Assembly (NCBI GenBank): GCA_946478775.1
Contig: CAMLDR010000003.1
Span: forward strand, 1-58,307
Origin: an uncultured Flavobacteriales bacterium
Lineage (GTDB): Bacteria > Bacteroidota > Bacteroidia > Flavobacteriales > Crocinitomicaceae
Direction of reading: 5' to 3'
Length of the DNA: 58,307 nt
A model generated the notes under the pieces. The model was not told the DNA's origin, ran no database searches, and was given only the letters and a program-made list of their open reading frames with translations. Below, one piece after another: positions 7,663 through 16,126 of this stretch; within the stretch, counting starts at the first letter, position 1; every line of letters begins with the position of its first letter. The translations under genes and the position numbers were made by a program.

Positions 7663-8331
7663 ATGAAAAAGATTTTTATTGGCACCTTAAGTGTTGCGTT
7701 ATTGACAGTTGCTTTGTCTTCTTGTGGAAAATCAAGCAAAGGTAAAATGGCTAACGAATGGAAAGTAACTGAGTTTTCTCAAACACAAACTGACACTGAG
7801 TCAAATGGTGATGTGATGGTTACTAAAACTACCATGACTGAAACTACTGCTACACAGACTACAGAAACTACTCCAAACGGTGGATCAACTACAACTTCTA
7901 CTAACACAGCTGTTGTTAACACAAACGAAATGACTATCGAGAAAGATGGTACATGGACTGCAACAAGAGACGTTACGTATTCTGATGAAATTTTTGGACT
8001 TACAGCAACGACAAAAATGACAATGACTACTAGCGGAACTTGGTCTTTCGTTGGAAAAACAAAAGGTGATGATTTCAAAAAGAACGAGCGTGTAATGTTC
8101 AACACTTTGTCTGAAACAAACACTCAGGTTTTCACTCTTGAAGGAGACACTCCTGAAACGACTACAAGCACTGAATCTTTCATGACTGGTGAGAACGTAA
8201 TGGTTTATACTGTTACTGAGTCTAAAGGAAAAGAATTGCAGTTAGAAGCTGAGATGGGTACTACTTACACATCTGGTGGAAACACTAGCTCAACTAAAGG
8301 AATGACAACAATCACTTTAGCTGAAAAATAA
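7663..8331 (+). CDS. Thr-rich lipocalin-like lipoprotein, tandem paralog 2 (probably highly expressed)
   Basis: A 222-residue lipoprotein with signal MKKIFIGTLSVALLTVALSSC (lipobox LSSC) and all family blocks: GKMANEWKVTEFSQ, IEKDGTWTATRDV, GTWSFVGKTKGDDFKKNERVMFN and a late VYTVTESKGKELQLE. Residues about 45-90 are strongly Thr-rich (MTETTATQTTETTPNGG), possibly a flexible stalk. Codon use differs visibly from both neighbours: ACT/ACA, GGT/GGA, TCT and AAC dominate. With the consensus promoter and strong terminator this marks it as the heavily expressed member. Molecular function unknown. Confidence 0.88.
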   Translation: MKKIFIGTLSVALLTVALSSCGKSSKGKMANEWKVTEFSQTQTDTESNGDVMVTKTTMTETTATQTTETTPNGGSTTTSTNTAVVNTNEMTIEKDGTWTATRDVTYSDEIFGLTATTKMTMTTSGTWSFVGKTKGDDFKKNERVMFNTLSETNTQVFTLEGDTPETTTSTESFMTGENVMVYTVTESKGKELQLEAEMGTTYTSGGNTSSTKGMTTITLAEK

Positions 8332-8352
8332 TAGTCGCTCTTAGACCGACAG

Positions 8353-8383
8353 AAAGGGAACCCAATTCGGGTTCCCTTTTTTT
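8353..8383 (+). terminator. Rho-independent terminator after lipoprotein paralog 2
   Basis: Perfect 11-bp stem AAAGGGAACCC (8353-8363) / GGGTTCCCTTT (8369-8379), loop AATTC, then a run of T to 8383. Paralog 3 therefore needs its own promoter. Confidence 0.95.
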
Positions 8384-8567
8384 ATGCTGTTAATTGGTAT
8401 TGAGTTACTTTCGAAATAAATAAGAAGCCTGATCGTTAGAGAACCAACCAAAAGAATAAAAGTTACGTTCAGGAAAAAGTAAACTTGCAACAGCATAATT
8501 ACACTTAATACAAACCCGGGCTTGATTTTCAGTTTAAATTAATCAGTCATAACTTAAAAAAAGATTC

Positions 8568-9224
8568 ATGAAAAGAATTTCTTATTACACCTTAAGCATC
8601 GCTTTTTTAGCAATTGGTCTGGCATCCTGCGGTAAAACAACCGCCGGAAAAATGACGAATGAATGGAAGGTTACTTCCTATCAGGAAAAATTAGAGTTAG
8701 TCAATGCGTCGGGGGATGTTAACACAACAACTATTTCCAGTAACGGCAGTTCCTTTTCGTATGAAAATGTCAATGACCCGGCTGCCGGACCTTCTACGAC
8801 ACAGTATTCGACCGGTACCGTAAATGCATTTGAATTCACCATTAACAAGGACGGAACCTGGTCATCAATCAAGGATTTCATTTATACATCGCCTAATACC
8901 AGTGATCAGACGAAACAAGTGAAAAGTGGAACATGGAGTTTTGTAGGGAAAACAAAAGGCGATGATTTTAAAAAAAACGAACGTATTCTCTTCAATATAT
9001 TGAGTGAAACCGAAACATTTATTCAAACGGTGGACCAGGTTGAGGTGAATAACCAAGTAACCAGCGCTACTTATCTGACGGGTGAAAAAGTGCGGGTTTA
9101 CACCATTACCGAATCGAAAAAGGATCAATTAGGAATGACTTCGGAAGAAAGTTACTCAAATACTTATAGTTCCGGGACGACCTCGCAAAAAAACTCAGAA
9201 CAATTTATTTTTGAGACGAAATAA
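8568..9224 (+). CDS. lipocalin-like lipoprotein, tandem paralog 3
   Basis: A 218-residue lipoprotein with signal MKRISYYTLSIAFLAIGLASC (lipobox LASC). Shared blocks are GKMTNEWKVTSYQEK, NKDGTWSSIKDF, GTWSFVGKTKGDDFKKNERILFN and VYTITESKKDQLG. It is closer to paralog 1 in codon use. It follows the strong terminator of paralog 2 by 184 bp, and no clear consensus promoter was found in that gap, so expression may be weak or conditional. The C-terminal strand region is shorter than in paralog 2. Function unknown. Confidence 0.85.
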   Translation: MKRISYYTLSIAFLAIGLASCGKTTAGKMTNEWKVTSYQEKLELVNASGDVNTTTISSNGSSFSYENVNDPAAGPSTTQYSTGTVNAFEFTINKDGTWSSIKDFIYTSPNTSDQTKQVKSGTWSFVGKTKGDDFKKNERILFNILSETETFIQTVDQVEVNNQVTSATYLTGEKVRVYTITESKKDQLGMTSEESYSNTYSSGTTSQKNSEQFIFETK

Positions 9225-9247
9225 GCGAAACAGATAGACTTAAAACG

Positions 9248-9284
9248 AAAAGAGCGCATTTCACAATTGAAATGCGCTCTTTTT
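9248..9284. terminator. bidirectional terminator between convergent genes
   Basis: 15-bp stem AAAAGAGCGCATTTC (9248-9262) / GAAATGCGCTCTTTT (9269-9283) with a 6-nt loop, flanked by A on the left and T on the right. It can end the lipoprotein transcript on the plus strand and the MoxR-type ATPase transcript, whose stop is at 9300, on the minus strand. Confidence 0.92.
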
Positions 9285-9299
9285 AATTCTCCTGGTCTT

Positions 9300-10763
9300 T
9301 TAATTCAATCCTCCGCGTACGTAAGAACTGAACTGATCACTGAAAGTTGTATGGTTATTCATTTGAGATTTACTCAGTTTTTTGCTTTCAACCAATCCCC
9401 ACAAAACAAATTCTTTCAGGAAATGTTTCTCAGCCGAAGCAACTTTTGGCTGGTATTTTTGGACCAAATCCTCCAGCGGAGTAATGGAATCCAATTGTGC
9501 ATGATATGTTTTGTCGTCTGCATCTTCCGATAGTACAAACTCATCCTGTTCGAAGAACCAGTCCACAATTTCCTGATAAGGGCCGCTTTCTCCCGGCTTT
9601 TCCAGTTTCTCCACTTTCGGGAAATAACTTTCAAACAAGGTTTTTACGGCTCTTCCGATCAATTGCTCGGCAACATAAGTACTTCCTTCCTGTTCGCCTT
9701 CGTATACCAATTCCATTTTACCTGTTAAAGCAGGAATAATTCCCGAAAAATCTGCCAAACGCACACTGGTCTTCGGATTTTTACTTTTCAGGCCACGAAG
9801 TTCAGCTGCACTTACCAGGTTCTCAAAAGCTGAAATGCTCATACGTGCACTCACACCGCTTTTCACATCGATGTACTCGCTGTCACGTGCTTCAAAGCCA
9901 ATTTGCTCGATCAAATCCATCGCCAATCCCGGAACAGTAATGTTTTCTTTCTGATCACCTTCCAGTTTTGCTTCCTGCTCCGTAATCGTTCGTGCGATCT
10001 GAATGGTTTCCGGGTAATGTGTCAGGATCTGTGAACCGATACGGTCTTTCAAAGGAGTTACAATGCTTCCACGGTTGGTGTAGTCCTCTGGGTTTGCCGT
10101 GAACACAAATTGAATATCCAATGGAAAACGCAATTGGAAACCACGGATTTGGATATCTCCTTCCTGCAGAATATTGAATAAAGCTACCTGGATGCGAGCC
10201 TGAAGATCCGGTAATTCATTGATCACAAAAATGCAGCGATTTGCCCGTGGAATCATTCCAAAATGGATCACGCGTTCATCCGCATAAGACAATTTCATGT
10301 TGGCCGCCTTAATCGGGTCCACATCACCGATCAAATCGGCAATCGTTACGTCAGGAGTTGCCAGCTTTTCAGCAAAACGGTCTTCCCGGTGAACCCAGGC
10401 AATCGGAGTTTCATCTCCTTTTTCAACGATCAGGTCTTTTGCATAACGGGAAAGTGGCGCCAAAGGATCATCATTCACCTCCGAACCCTGAACGATTGGC
10501 ATCCATTCGTCGAGTAAATTCACCATGAGTCGGGCTAAACGTGTTTTCGCCTGACCGCGCAATCCCAACAGGTTGATATTGTGTTTGGCTAAAATTGCAC
10601 GTTCCAGTTCAGGAATAACCGTATTCTCATATCCGTGAATTCCTTCAAAGGCCTGTTTCCCGGATTTTAATGCATCCATTAAATTCGATCGCAATTCTTC
10701 TTTAACGCTTTTGGTTTGGTATCCCGAGGCTTTTAGTTCGCCCAATGTTTTAATTGATTTCAT
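9300..10763 (-). CDS. MoxR-type AAA+ ATPase (magnesium-chelatase-like)
   Basis: A 487-residue AAA+ ATPase of the MoxR / Mg-chelatase I-like group. Walker A is GLRGQAKT near residues 60-67 (the AKT form is common in MoxR proteins); the Walker B region reads CIFVINELPDL with Asn replacing the usual Asp before Glu, followed by RIQVALFNILQEGDIQIRG; sensor-1 is VFTANPEDY. MoxR ATPases act as chaperones with a VWA-domain partner, and such a partner is encoded immediately upstream (10866..11975). I chose the ATG at 10763 (MKSIKTLGEL), because the 17 residues before it are translated from a repeat element. Target unknown. Confidence 0.88.
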   Translation of the reverse strand: MKSIKTLGELKASGYQTKSVKEELRSNLMDALKSGKQAFEGIHGYENTVIPELERAILAKHNINLLGLRGQAKTRLARLMVNLLDEWMPIVQGSEVNDDPLAPLSRYAKDLIVEKGDETPIAWVHREDRFAEKLATPDVTIADLIGDVDPIKAANMKLSYADERVIHFGMIPRANRCIFVINELPDLQARIQVALFNILQEGDIQIRGFQLRFPLDIQFVFTANPEDYTNRGSIVTPLKDRIGSQILTHYPETIQIARTITEQEAKLEGDQKENITVPGLAMDLIEQIGFEARDSEYIDVKSGVSARMSISAFENLVSAAELRGLKSKNPKTSVRLADFSGIIPALTGKMELVYEGEQEGSTYVAEQLIGRAVKTLFESYFPKVEKLEKPGESGPYQEIVDWFFEQDEFVLSEDADDKTYHAQLDSITPLEDLVQKYQPKVASAEKHFLKEFVLWGLVESKKLSKSQMNNHTTFSDQFSSYVRGGLN

Positions 10764-10795
10764 ACGTTTTGTTTGTGTGTGATTTGTTTCGTGGT

Positions 10796-10870
10796 TTCGG
10801 CTCCGCTCAACCACCTTAATTATTAGACTCCGTTCAGTTAATGAGGTGACTGAGCGGAGTCGAAGTCATC
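10796..10870. repeat. interspersed CTTCGACTCCGCTCA element, copy 1
   Basis: Contains imperfect inverted arms GGCTCCGCTCAACCACC near 10799-10815 and GTGACTGAGCGGAGTCGAAG near 10846-10865, plus an internal GACTCCGTTCAG. A cleaner copy sits at 46932-46984 after pepT. The element ends inside the VWA gene: its trailing TCA (10866-10868) is the minus-strand TGA stop codon of that gene. It lies between the VWA gene and its ATPase partner. Confidence 0.75.
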
Positions 10871-11975
10871 CTCTAATTCGCTTAATCCGGTTTGTTTGGT
10901 AATCTTCAAAAATCATCTGTCCCAATCCCTGGATTCCCGTATAGAACGCTTTTCCCTGGTTTGCAGCAGTAAATTGCTGAATAAATTGCTGTAAATACGG
11001 GTCCTGGGCAATCATAAAGGTCGTGATCGGAATATGGAGTTTACGCGCCTGTTGTGCAGTGGTGTAACATTTGTCCACGATGTATTTATCCAAACCGTTA
11101 GAGTTCATGTAATAGGAGCCATCCGGTTCAATGACACAGCTTGGCTTCCCGTCGGTAATCATGAAAATCTGCTTATTCGTATTCCGTTTTCTGCGAAGAA
11201 GGTCCATGGCCAGTTCCAGACCCGCAACCGTATTGGTATGATAAGGCCCGACTTCGAGGTAGGGAAGGTCCTTCGCTTCAATGGCCCAGGCATCATCTCC
11301 GAATACTAAAATATCAAGCGTATCTTTCGGATAACGCGTTTTAATCAGTTCTGCAAGAGCCATGGCTACTTTTTTGGCGGGAGTAATGCGGTCTTCACCG
11401 TATAAGATCATACTGTGGCTGATGTCTATCATCAGAACAGTACTCATTTGTGCTTTGTAAAAACTTTCTTCCACTACCAAATCGCGCTCATGAAGCTGGA
11501 ATTCTCCCATTCCGTTGTTGATCTGGGCATTTCGAAGGCTTTCTGTCATGGAGATTTTTTCCAGCCCGTCGCCAAAGTTGAACTGTCGGTAGTCTCCCGT
11601 TTGCTCGTCACCGTTTCCGCTGTGTTTTGTGCGGTGATTTCCCAGCCCGCTTTTCTTTAAGTTTCCGAAAATTTGTTCCAGGGCGTGCTGACGGATTGCC
11701 CGTTCCATTTTAGCCGTAATTTCTGCTCCGCCACTTCCTTCTTTACCCGCTTTGTCACGAATGAAGTTCTTCTTGCGCAGGTCTTCCACAAAATCATCGA
11801 TGGTGTATTCCGGAGTGGTGAGCTCGTATTCCTTGTCAAGAACACGCAGCCAGTCAATGGCCTCATCAAAATCTCCGGAAGTGTGGGTAATGAGTTCTTT
11901 AAAAATTCCGAAGAGCCGGTCGAAAGGGGATTCCTCAGGAGCAGAATAGGGAGTAAATACAAATCCTTTTCGCAT
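10866..11975 (-). CDS. VWA-domain protein, partner of the MoxR-type ATPase
   Basis: A 369-residue protein with a C-terminal von Willebrand A domain (about residues 165-360). The MIDAS metal site is complete: DISHS near residue 183, Thr in HTNTVAG near 241, and ITDGKP near 268. The N-terminal half is charged and helical, with a Gly/Asn/His-rich linker (HRTKHSGNGDEQTG). No signal peptide or membrane segment is visible, so it acts in the cytoplasm. It is the first gene of a VWA-MoxR pair, separated from the ATPase by 102 bp containing a repeat element. Such pairs work as ATP-driven chaperone or metal-insertase modules; the substrate is unknown. Confidence 0.87.
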   Translation of the reverse strand: MRKGFVFTPYSAPEESPFDRLFGIFKELITHTSGDFDEAIDWLRVLDKEYELTTPEYTIDDFVEDLRKKNFIRDKAGKEGSGGAEITAKMERAIRQHALEQIFGNLKKSGLGNHRTKHSGNGDEQTGDYRQFNFGDGLEKISMTESLRNAQINNGMGEFQLHERDLVVEESFYKAQMSTVLMIDISHSMILYGEDRITPAKKVAMALAELIKTRYPKDTLDILVFGDDAWAIEAKDLPYLEVGPYHTNTVAGLELAMDLLRRKRNTNKQIFMITDGKPSCVIEPDGSYYMNSNGLDKYIVDKCYTTAQQARKLHIPITTFMIAQDPYLQQFIQQFTAANQGKAFYTGIQGLGQMIFEDYQTNRIKRIRG

Positions 11976-12239
11976 GGTGTTGTTTGTTTTAAGTTTGATT
12001 GACCGGGAGTTGGATGAAATATTCGGTCAATGGATTATTGGATGAAGTCTGTACTTTTTGAGCCACTAAAGTTACAGCATTAAATCGATTTTCTAAGCGC
12101 GTTGAAAACTTAAAATTCGTTAATAAGTAAAATTTCAGCAAACACCTTTCAAAGTAATTTTATTTGCCCCGGCTAATAGCAGATTTACTCCAAGCGCTCG
12201 ATTAAAAAACAGATGAGTTGATATGCAGATTAATTGATT

Positions 12240-12467
12240 TCAGCGTTTCTTTTTGATGAGGCACATTAGAAGGATTAGTAAGGGGGCCATTCCGGCAAGG
12301 ACCATTCCGTAATGGTAAATGAGTTTGGAAGCCAGAAAAATGAAAAGGAAAAAGACGGATACATAAATCACTGAGACATGAATTTTTCCCCGTTTGTTAT
12401 AATCTAGGAAGATCAGGAAGGGACAGCAAATCGACACCAAAAGGATCAGTATGGAAACAATCATCAT
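12240..12467 (-). CDS. small membrane protein, two or three helices
   Basis: A 75-residue, very hydrophobic protein: segments at about residues 2-21 (VSILILLVSICCPFLIFL), 31-48 (VSVIYVSVFFLFIFLASK) and 52-70, ending in a basic KKKR tail that should stay in the cytoplasm. Two adjacent ATG codons (12467, 12464) could each start it. No family recognised. A similar-sized unrelated membrane protein occurs at 22293..22538. Confidence 0.5.
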   Translation of the reverse strand: MMIVSILILLVSICCPFLIFLDYNKRGKIHVSVIYVSVFFLFIFLASKLIYHYGMVLAGMAPLLILLMCLIKKKR

Positions 12468-12611
12468 TCAAAACGAATTTACCATTTAATTGCTTCGAAT
12501 GGGTGATCTTACGTAACTAATTTCACTTTACGACCGGGAACAGAAAATGGTCCCATCCTTTTAGTCGAAAGGGATTGAAGTGCGGTATTTGTAATAGCAA
12601 TTGCGCAGCTC

Positions 12612-13046
12612 TTATTCTGTAGCCATCTTTTGCTCTTTGTCCGAAACAATCAGTTTGCGTGGAATGACACAATCCGTAGTTTTAGTGATCCGGATAACAG
12701 AACTGTTTAGATCTCCGAAATTGATCGGAAGGCCGCCTGTGATGATTTGAACGTCTTTTATGCCGAGCGAATCTGCAATTGAATCTGTCAACTGACCATT
12801 CACTTTAATTCCGTCGATGTAATAGTAGCAATCTCCTCTTCCGTTCCTGATTTGGAGTTCACCACAATTTGCAGGTGTGCCACCCGGAATGATTTCCGGA
12901 TTTTTCACAATCGTTCCCGTAACAGAAGCGGAGCCGCGAATTTTACATTTGTCGATAAAGTATCGGGAGGTATCGGCAGCAGGAACCTGAGCATAAGAAT
13001 GACCTACAACGAGGAGTAACAGAACAAAGAATAAAATGGATTTCAT
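12612..13046 (-). CDS. secreted orphan TonB-plug-like protein
   Basis: A 144-residue protein with signal peptide (MKSILFFVLLLLVVGHSYAQ). Residues about 72-123 (DCYYYIDGIKVNG ... VQIITGGLPINFGDLNSSVIRITK) closely resemble the plug domain of TonB-dependent receptors, where the pattern is YIDG.kv.G followed by ITGGLPA.YGD.tGGVI.I.T. There is no beta-barrel behind it: the protein ends about 20 residues after the plug-like motif. A CKI....NCGEL..CYYY Cys set may form disulphides. It could be a genuine stand-alone plug-like secreted protein or the remnant of a receptor gene, but no barrel-coding remnant is visible downstream. Confidence 0.72.
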   Translation of the reverse strand: MKSILFFVLLLLVVGHSYAQVPAADTSRYFIDKCKIRGSASVTGTIVKNPEIIPGGTPANCGELQIRNGRGDCYYYIDGIKVNGQLTDSIADSLGIKDVQIITGGLPINFGDLNSSVIRITKTTDCVIPRKLIVSDKEQKMATE

Positions 13047-13189
13047 AAGCTTGTTTTCATAGAGATGAAGAGTTCTTTATAATTCCATAAATGTGCAGCT
13101 TTAATTACTTGAATTTTAAATTAAAACCTTGGAAAGCAAGGGGAATTAATGGAATAACTATCTTTAAATACTTCAAAATTCGCTTCGCC

Positions 13190-14023
13190 ATGAAACATTT
13201 CTTCGTTCTTTTTACACTTACATTGCTCTCTGTTCAGGTATTCTCGCAGGACGCTGTTCCATACGGTTCGAATAAAACAGTAGGGAAGTACACAAAAATC
13301 AACGGTGTGAATTTGTATTACGAGGTTTACGGAAAGGGAGAACCAATCCTGCTGATCCATGGAAATGGAACAGGAATCAAAGGTTGGGCACCTCAAATTG
13401 CACACTTTTCAAAAAAGTACCAGGTTGTTGCGGTAGATTGTCGTGGTCGTGGGAATTCGGAACTGGGAACCGATTCACTGACTTACCTGCAACAGGCAGA
13501 TGACCTGTCGAAATTACTGGCAGAACTAAAACTGAAAAATGTTACCATTATCGGGAAGAGCGACGGAGCTATCGTTGGTTTATTAATAGCCATTCACTTT
13601 CCTTCATCGATCAAACAGCTGGTGTCTTACGGTGCTAATGCAGAACCGGATGGGCTCTTTGCTCAAACTTTTACCGAAACCCACGATAAGCGGGTAGAAG
13701 CAGAAACGATGCTGACGAAAAAGGATACTTCCAAAAACTGGAAACTGGAGCAGCAAAAATACCGCCTGATGGAATTCCAGCCTCATATTACGGCAGAAGA
13801 CCTGCAAAAAATTGCCATTCCTGTTTTAGTGATGTCGTGCGACCGGGATTTGATTCGCGAAGAACATACCTTCTGGATCTACCGCAATATCCGTTTTTCA
13901 AATCTGAGTATTTCTCCTGGTGAAGTACACGGAATGCCGAGAATCAATCCGGAATTGTTCAACTCCATAGTTGAAAACTGGATTTCGCAGCCGTTTAAGG
14001 GAGATGGGGTGAGGTTTAAGTAA
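13190..14023 (+). CDS. secreted alpha/beta hydrolase
   Basis: A 277-residue alpha/beta-hydrolase with a signal peptide (MKHFFVLFTLTLLSVQVFSQ), so periplasmic or exported. Motifs: oxyanion-loop region LLIHGNGTG, nucleophile elbow GKSDG with S124, acid MSCDRDLI, and catalytic His in GEVHGMP near the C-terminus. I started it at 13190 because the earlier in-frame ATG at 13091 would bury the signal peptide behind 33 residues. It converges on the type B cargo gene with only 8 bp between stops. Substrate unknown; ester hydrolysis is the usual activity of this group. Confidence 0.88.
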   Translation: MKHFFVLFTLTLLSVQVFSQDAVPYGSNKTVGKYTKINGVNLYYEVYGKGEPILLIHGNGTGIKGWAPQIAHFSKKYQVVAVDCRGRGNSELGTDSLTYLQQADDLSKLLAELKLKNVTIIGKSDGAIVGLLIAIHFPSSIKQLVSYGANAEPDGLFAQTFTETHDKRVEAETMLTKKDTSKNWKLEQQKYRLMEFQPHITAEDLQKIAIPVLVMSCDRDLIREEHTFWIYRNIRFSNLSISPGEVHGMPRINPELFNSIVENWISQPFKGDGVRFK

Positions 14024-14031
14024 TAACTCTT

Positions 14032-15396
14032 TTATCGGATGACCTGAACAAAACCTGTGAATGTTTCCTCGGCGTCTGTATCCCAAATAGTGTAAAAATA
14101 GGTTCCATCCGGGAGCTTTTCTCCTGACCAGTCATTCATATAGGCATCTGAAAAGAAAACAGTGTTTCCCCAACGGTTTGAAATTGTTAGTGCAAGTTGT
14201 CCCATGTCTGAGTTTTTAATTTGGAAAACATCGTTCAATGCATCACCGTTTGGTGTAATGATATTGGGAACTTCTATCTGCTCGCATCCTTGCGAATTGT
14301 AATGATAATTCATTTGAAAAGTTGGTAGTGCTCCTTCGCAACGGTCACCGCTCAAGGGAACAGCATTTTCCGTGAAATTACATCCAATCCCCGGAGTATC
14401 TGGATTTTTGATGCATCCCAAAGATAAACGGTCATACTTTCCAAAATATATTTTTTTGTCAGGACCTAGTTGCAATGAGACAACCATCGAATTACATGTT
14501 CCTATTAGTATTTGGGATGTAATAACTGCACTGGCAGTTTGCTGTGTTAAATCATATTGATAGATTTCAGAAGAGATCCATGATGCAAGATAGATTAGTT
14601 TCCCATTTGGTGAAAACTCAGCACCATACCCATGGAAAAAAGGAAAGCTTAGTTTATCCGAAATATTTCCGGTAGAAGTATCAAAATTGAGAATGTCTAC
14701 GGTAGAATAATTGGAATTGAGTGAAATGATCGTTTGACCATCTAATGAAGCCTTTAGATAACCCACTCCATCGGAACCTAATCCGATCATTGATGCTCCT
14801 GCAAAACTTATTATCGGAGAAGTATTTACACCGTCTTCGGTAATCGAATAGGAGAAGAATCGATTTGAAGCCGGTTCTCTTGAAACGAGCCATAAATCGC
14901 TTTTGTTGGAATTAGAAATCACACAAAGTTTTTCTGCAATTGGAGTGGTTAACAGGATGTTTTTTAAAGAGGTTACTTCTCCCAATCCTCCATTGAGTCT
15001 CATATTTACCTCAGAATACTGAAGTCCATCGATATTTCCTTCGTTGGTAGTTGTAAAAATGTAATAGATGTTTTTTGAGCAAGGTTTCTGAGTAATTATT
15101 GTTGCTTGGGTTGAAGAGGAGTGTCCCTTGAGACCTGTTCCATTCAACATAACCTGATGTTTTTTATTCCATACGGTCACACCATCTGTATAGAACAATA
15201 AATCACCGTTTTTATCTGAAACACTTGAACTTCCTTCAGTGAATGCAACCCTTCCAGGCTCTTCCACAGGGGCTCCTGAACTGAAATCAATACCCATGTA
15301 GTTACTAAAATACCAATGATTGATCTCCGGAATTCCTTGGCCAAAACCATTTAGCAGAAAGAATAAAAAGAGAACAGGCAGTAAATAGCTTTTCAT
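14032..15396 (-). CDS. T9SS type B cargo with beta-propeller-like body
   Basis: A 454-residue exported protein: signal peptide (MKSYLLPVLFLFFLLNGFGQ), then a body with repeats of the form DKNGDLLFYTDGVTVWN, LKASLDGQTIISLN, FSPNGKLIYLAS and LGPDKKIYFGK, typical of WD40/PD40-like propellers. A type B sorting domain occupies the last ~85 residues (NIITPNGDALNDVF, ISNRWGNTVF, GTYFYTIWD). Proteins with this architecture are common in Flavobacteriales and usually begin with an NxWYFxxxxGxDF motif, present here at about residue 26. Likely a surface protein; ligand unknown. Confidence 0.9.
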   Translation of the reverse strand: MKSYLLPVLFLFFLLNGFGQGIPEINHWYFSNYMGIDFSSGAPVEEPGRVAFTEGSSSVSDKNGDLLFYTDGVTVWNKKHQVMLNGTGLKGHSSSTQATIITQKPCSKNIYYIFTTTNEGNIDGLQYSEVNMRLNGGLGEVTSLKNILLTTPIAEKLCVISNSNKSDLWLVSREPASNRFFSYSITEDGVNTSPIISFAGASMIGLGSDGVGYLKASLDGQTIISLNSNYSTVDILNFDTSTGNISDKLSFPFFHGYGAEFSPNGKLIYLASWISSEIYQYDLTQQTASAVITSQILIGTCNSMVVSLQLGPDKKIYFGKYDRLSLGCIKNPDTPGIGCNFTENAVPLSGDRCEGALPTFQMNYHYNSQGCEQIEVPNIITPNGDALNDVFQIKNSDMGQLALTISNRWGNTVFFSDAYMNDWSGEKLPDGTYFYTIWDTDAEETFTGFVQVIR

Positions 15397-15459
15397 TAGA
15401 CCGAAATTCGTTTTGGATCTAAGATGCGCTTTATGCCCAAAGGTTGGAGGAGGATAAAT

Positions 15460-16095
15460 TTAAGATGAAATTATCAGAGCTGTTTTCTTACAAATAATCA
15501 AAAAGAACGGAAAATTCTCCTCTACTTCCTGAATCTCCATCAACCCAAATGCTTCGAATTCTTCCCGGATTGAACGCTCATCATAAAAAAAGATATTCAC
15601 TCCTCCAAATTGCTCGAAACGATCTTTGCTGATTTCTTTTCCCATTCCATACGTTTTGGCTTCTTTGGAAATCACGGTGAAAACCAGGTAACCATTTTCT
15701 GCCAGTTGATCGTAACAGTCCCGGATGAGTTTGGCGCGTTCGTTTTCGTCCAGCAGATAGATCAAACCATAGCAAAAGATCCCGTCATAGCTTTTTTGGT
15801 CGAACGGCATATCGGTCACGGAACCGTGATAAACCGTCATTTCTTCGCCGTAATTTTTTCGCAATAGGTCAATGGCCGTTTGAGAAATTTCAATTCCGGT
15901 TACTTCCATTCCGTTATCCCGGAAAATCTGTGCATTTCGTCCGTAGCCAATTCCGGGAACGAGGATGTTTTTCAGGTCTTTCTGAATGAACAGGTGATTG
16001 GTGAGAATGTCAGAACGAGCGGGAGAAAGCCCCCACATTTCCTGTTTACTGCTGAAGTTCGATTCCCAAAACTCCGGTTTTTCATTTTCGCTCAT
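15460..16095 (-). CDS. class I SAM-dependent methyltransferase
   Basis: A 211-residue cytoplasmic methyltransferase. The SAM-binding motif I is ILVPGIGYGRNAQIF near residues 45-59, followed by the acidic end of strand beta2 (VTGIEIS) and motif VYHGSVTDMPF near residue 91. Its small size and the FWESNF...MWG N-terminus recall the thiopurine/tellurite-type methyltransferase group, but the acceptor is unknown. I chose MSENEKPEF at 16095; the longer frame has no conserved residues. It is last in a run of three minus-strand genes (gap of 31 bp from the kinase gene). Confidence 0.85.
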   Translation of the reverse strand: MSENEKPEFWESNFSSKQEMWGLSPARSDILTNHLFIQKDLKNILVPGIGYGRNAQIFRDNGMEVTGIEISQTAIDLLRKNYGEEMTVYHGSVTDMPFDQKSYDGIFCYGLIYLLDENERAKLIRDCYDQLAENGYLVFTVISKEAKTYGMGKEISKDRFEQFGGVNIFFYDERSIREEFEAFGLMEIQEVEENFPFFLIICKKTALIISS

Positions 16096-16126
16096 TATTA
16101 TTAAGACGTGGCCGAGGGGAAAAAGT

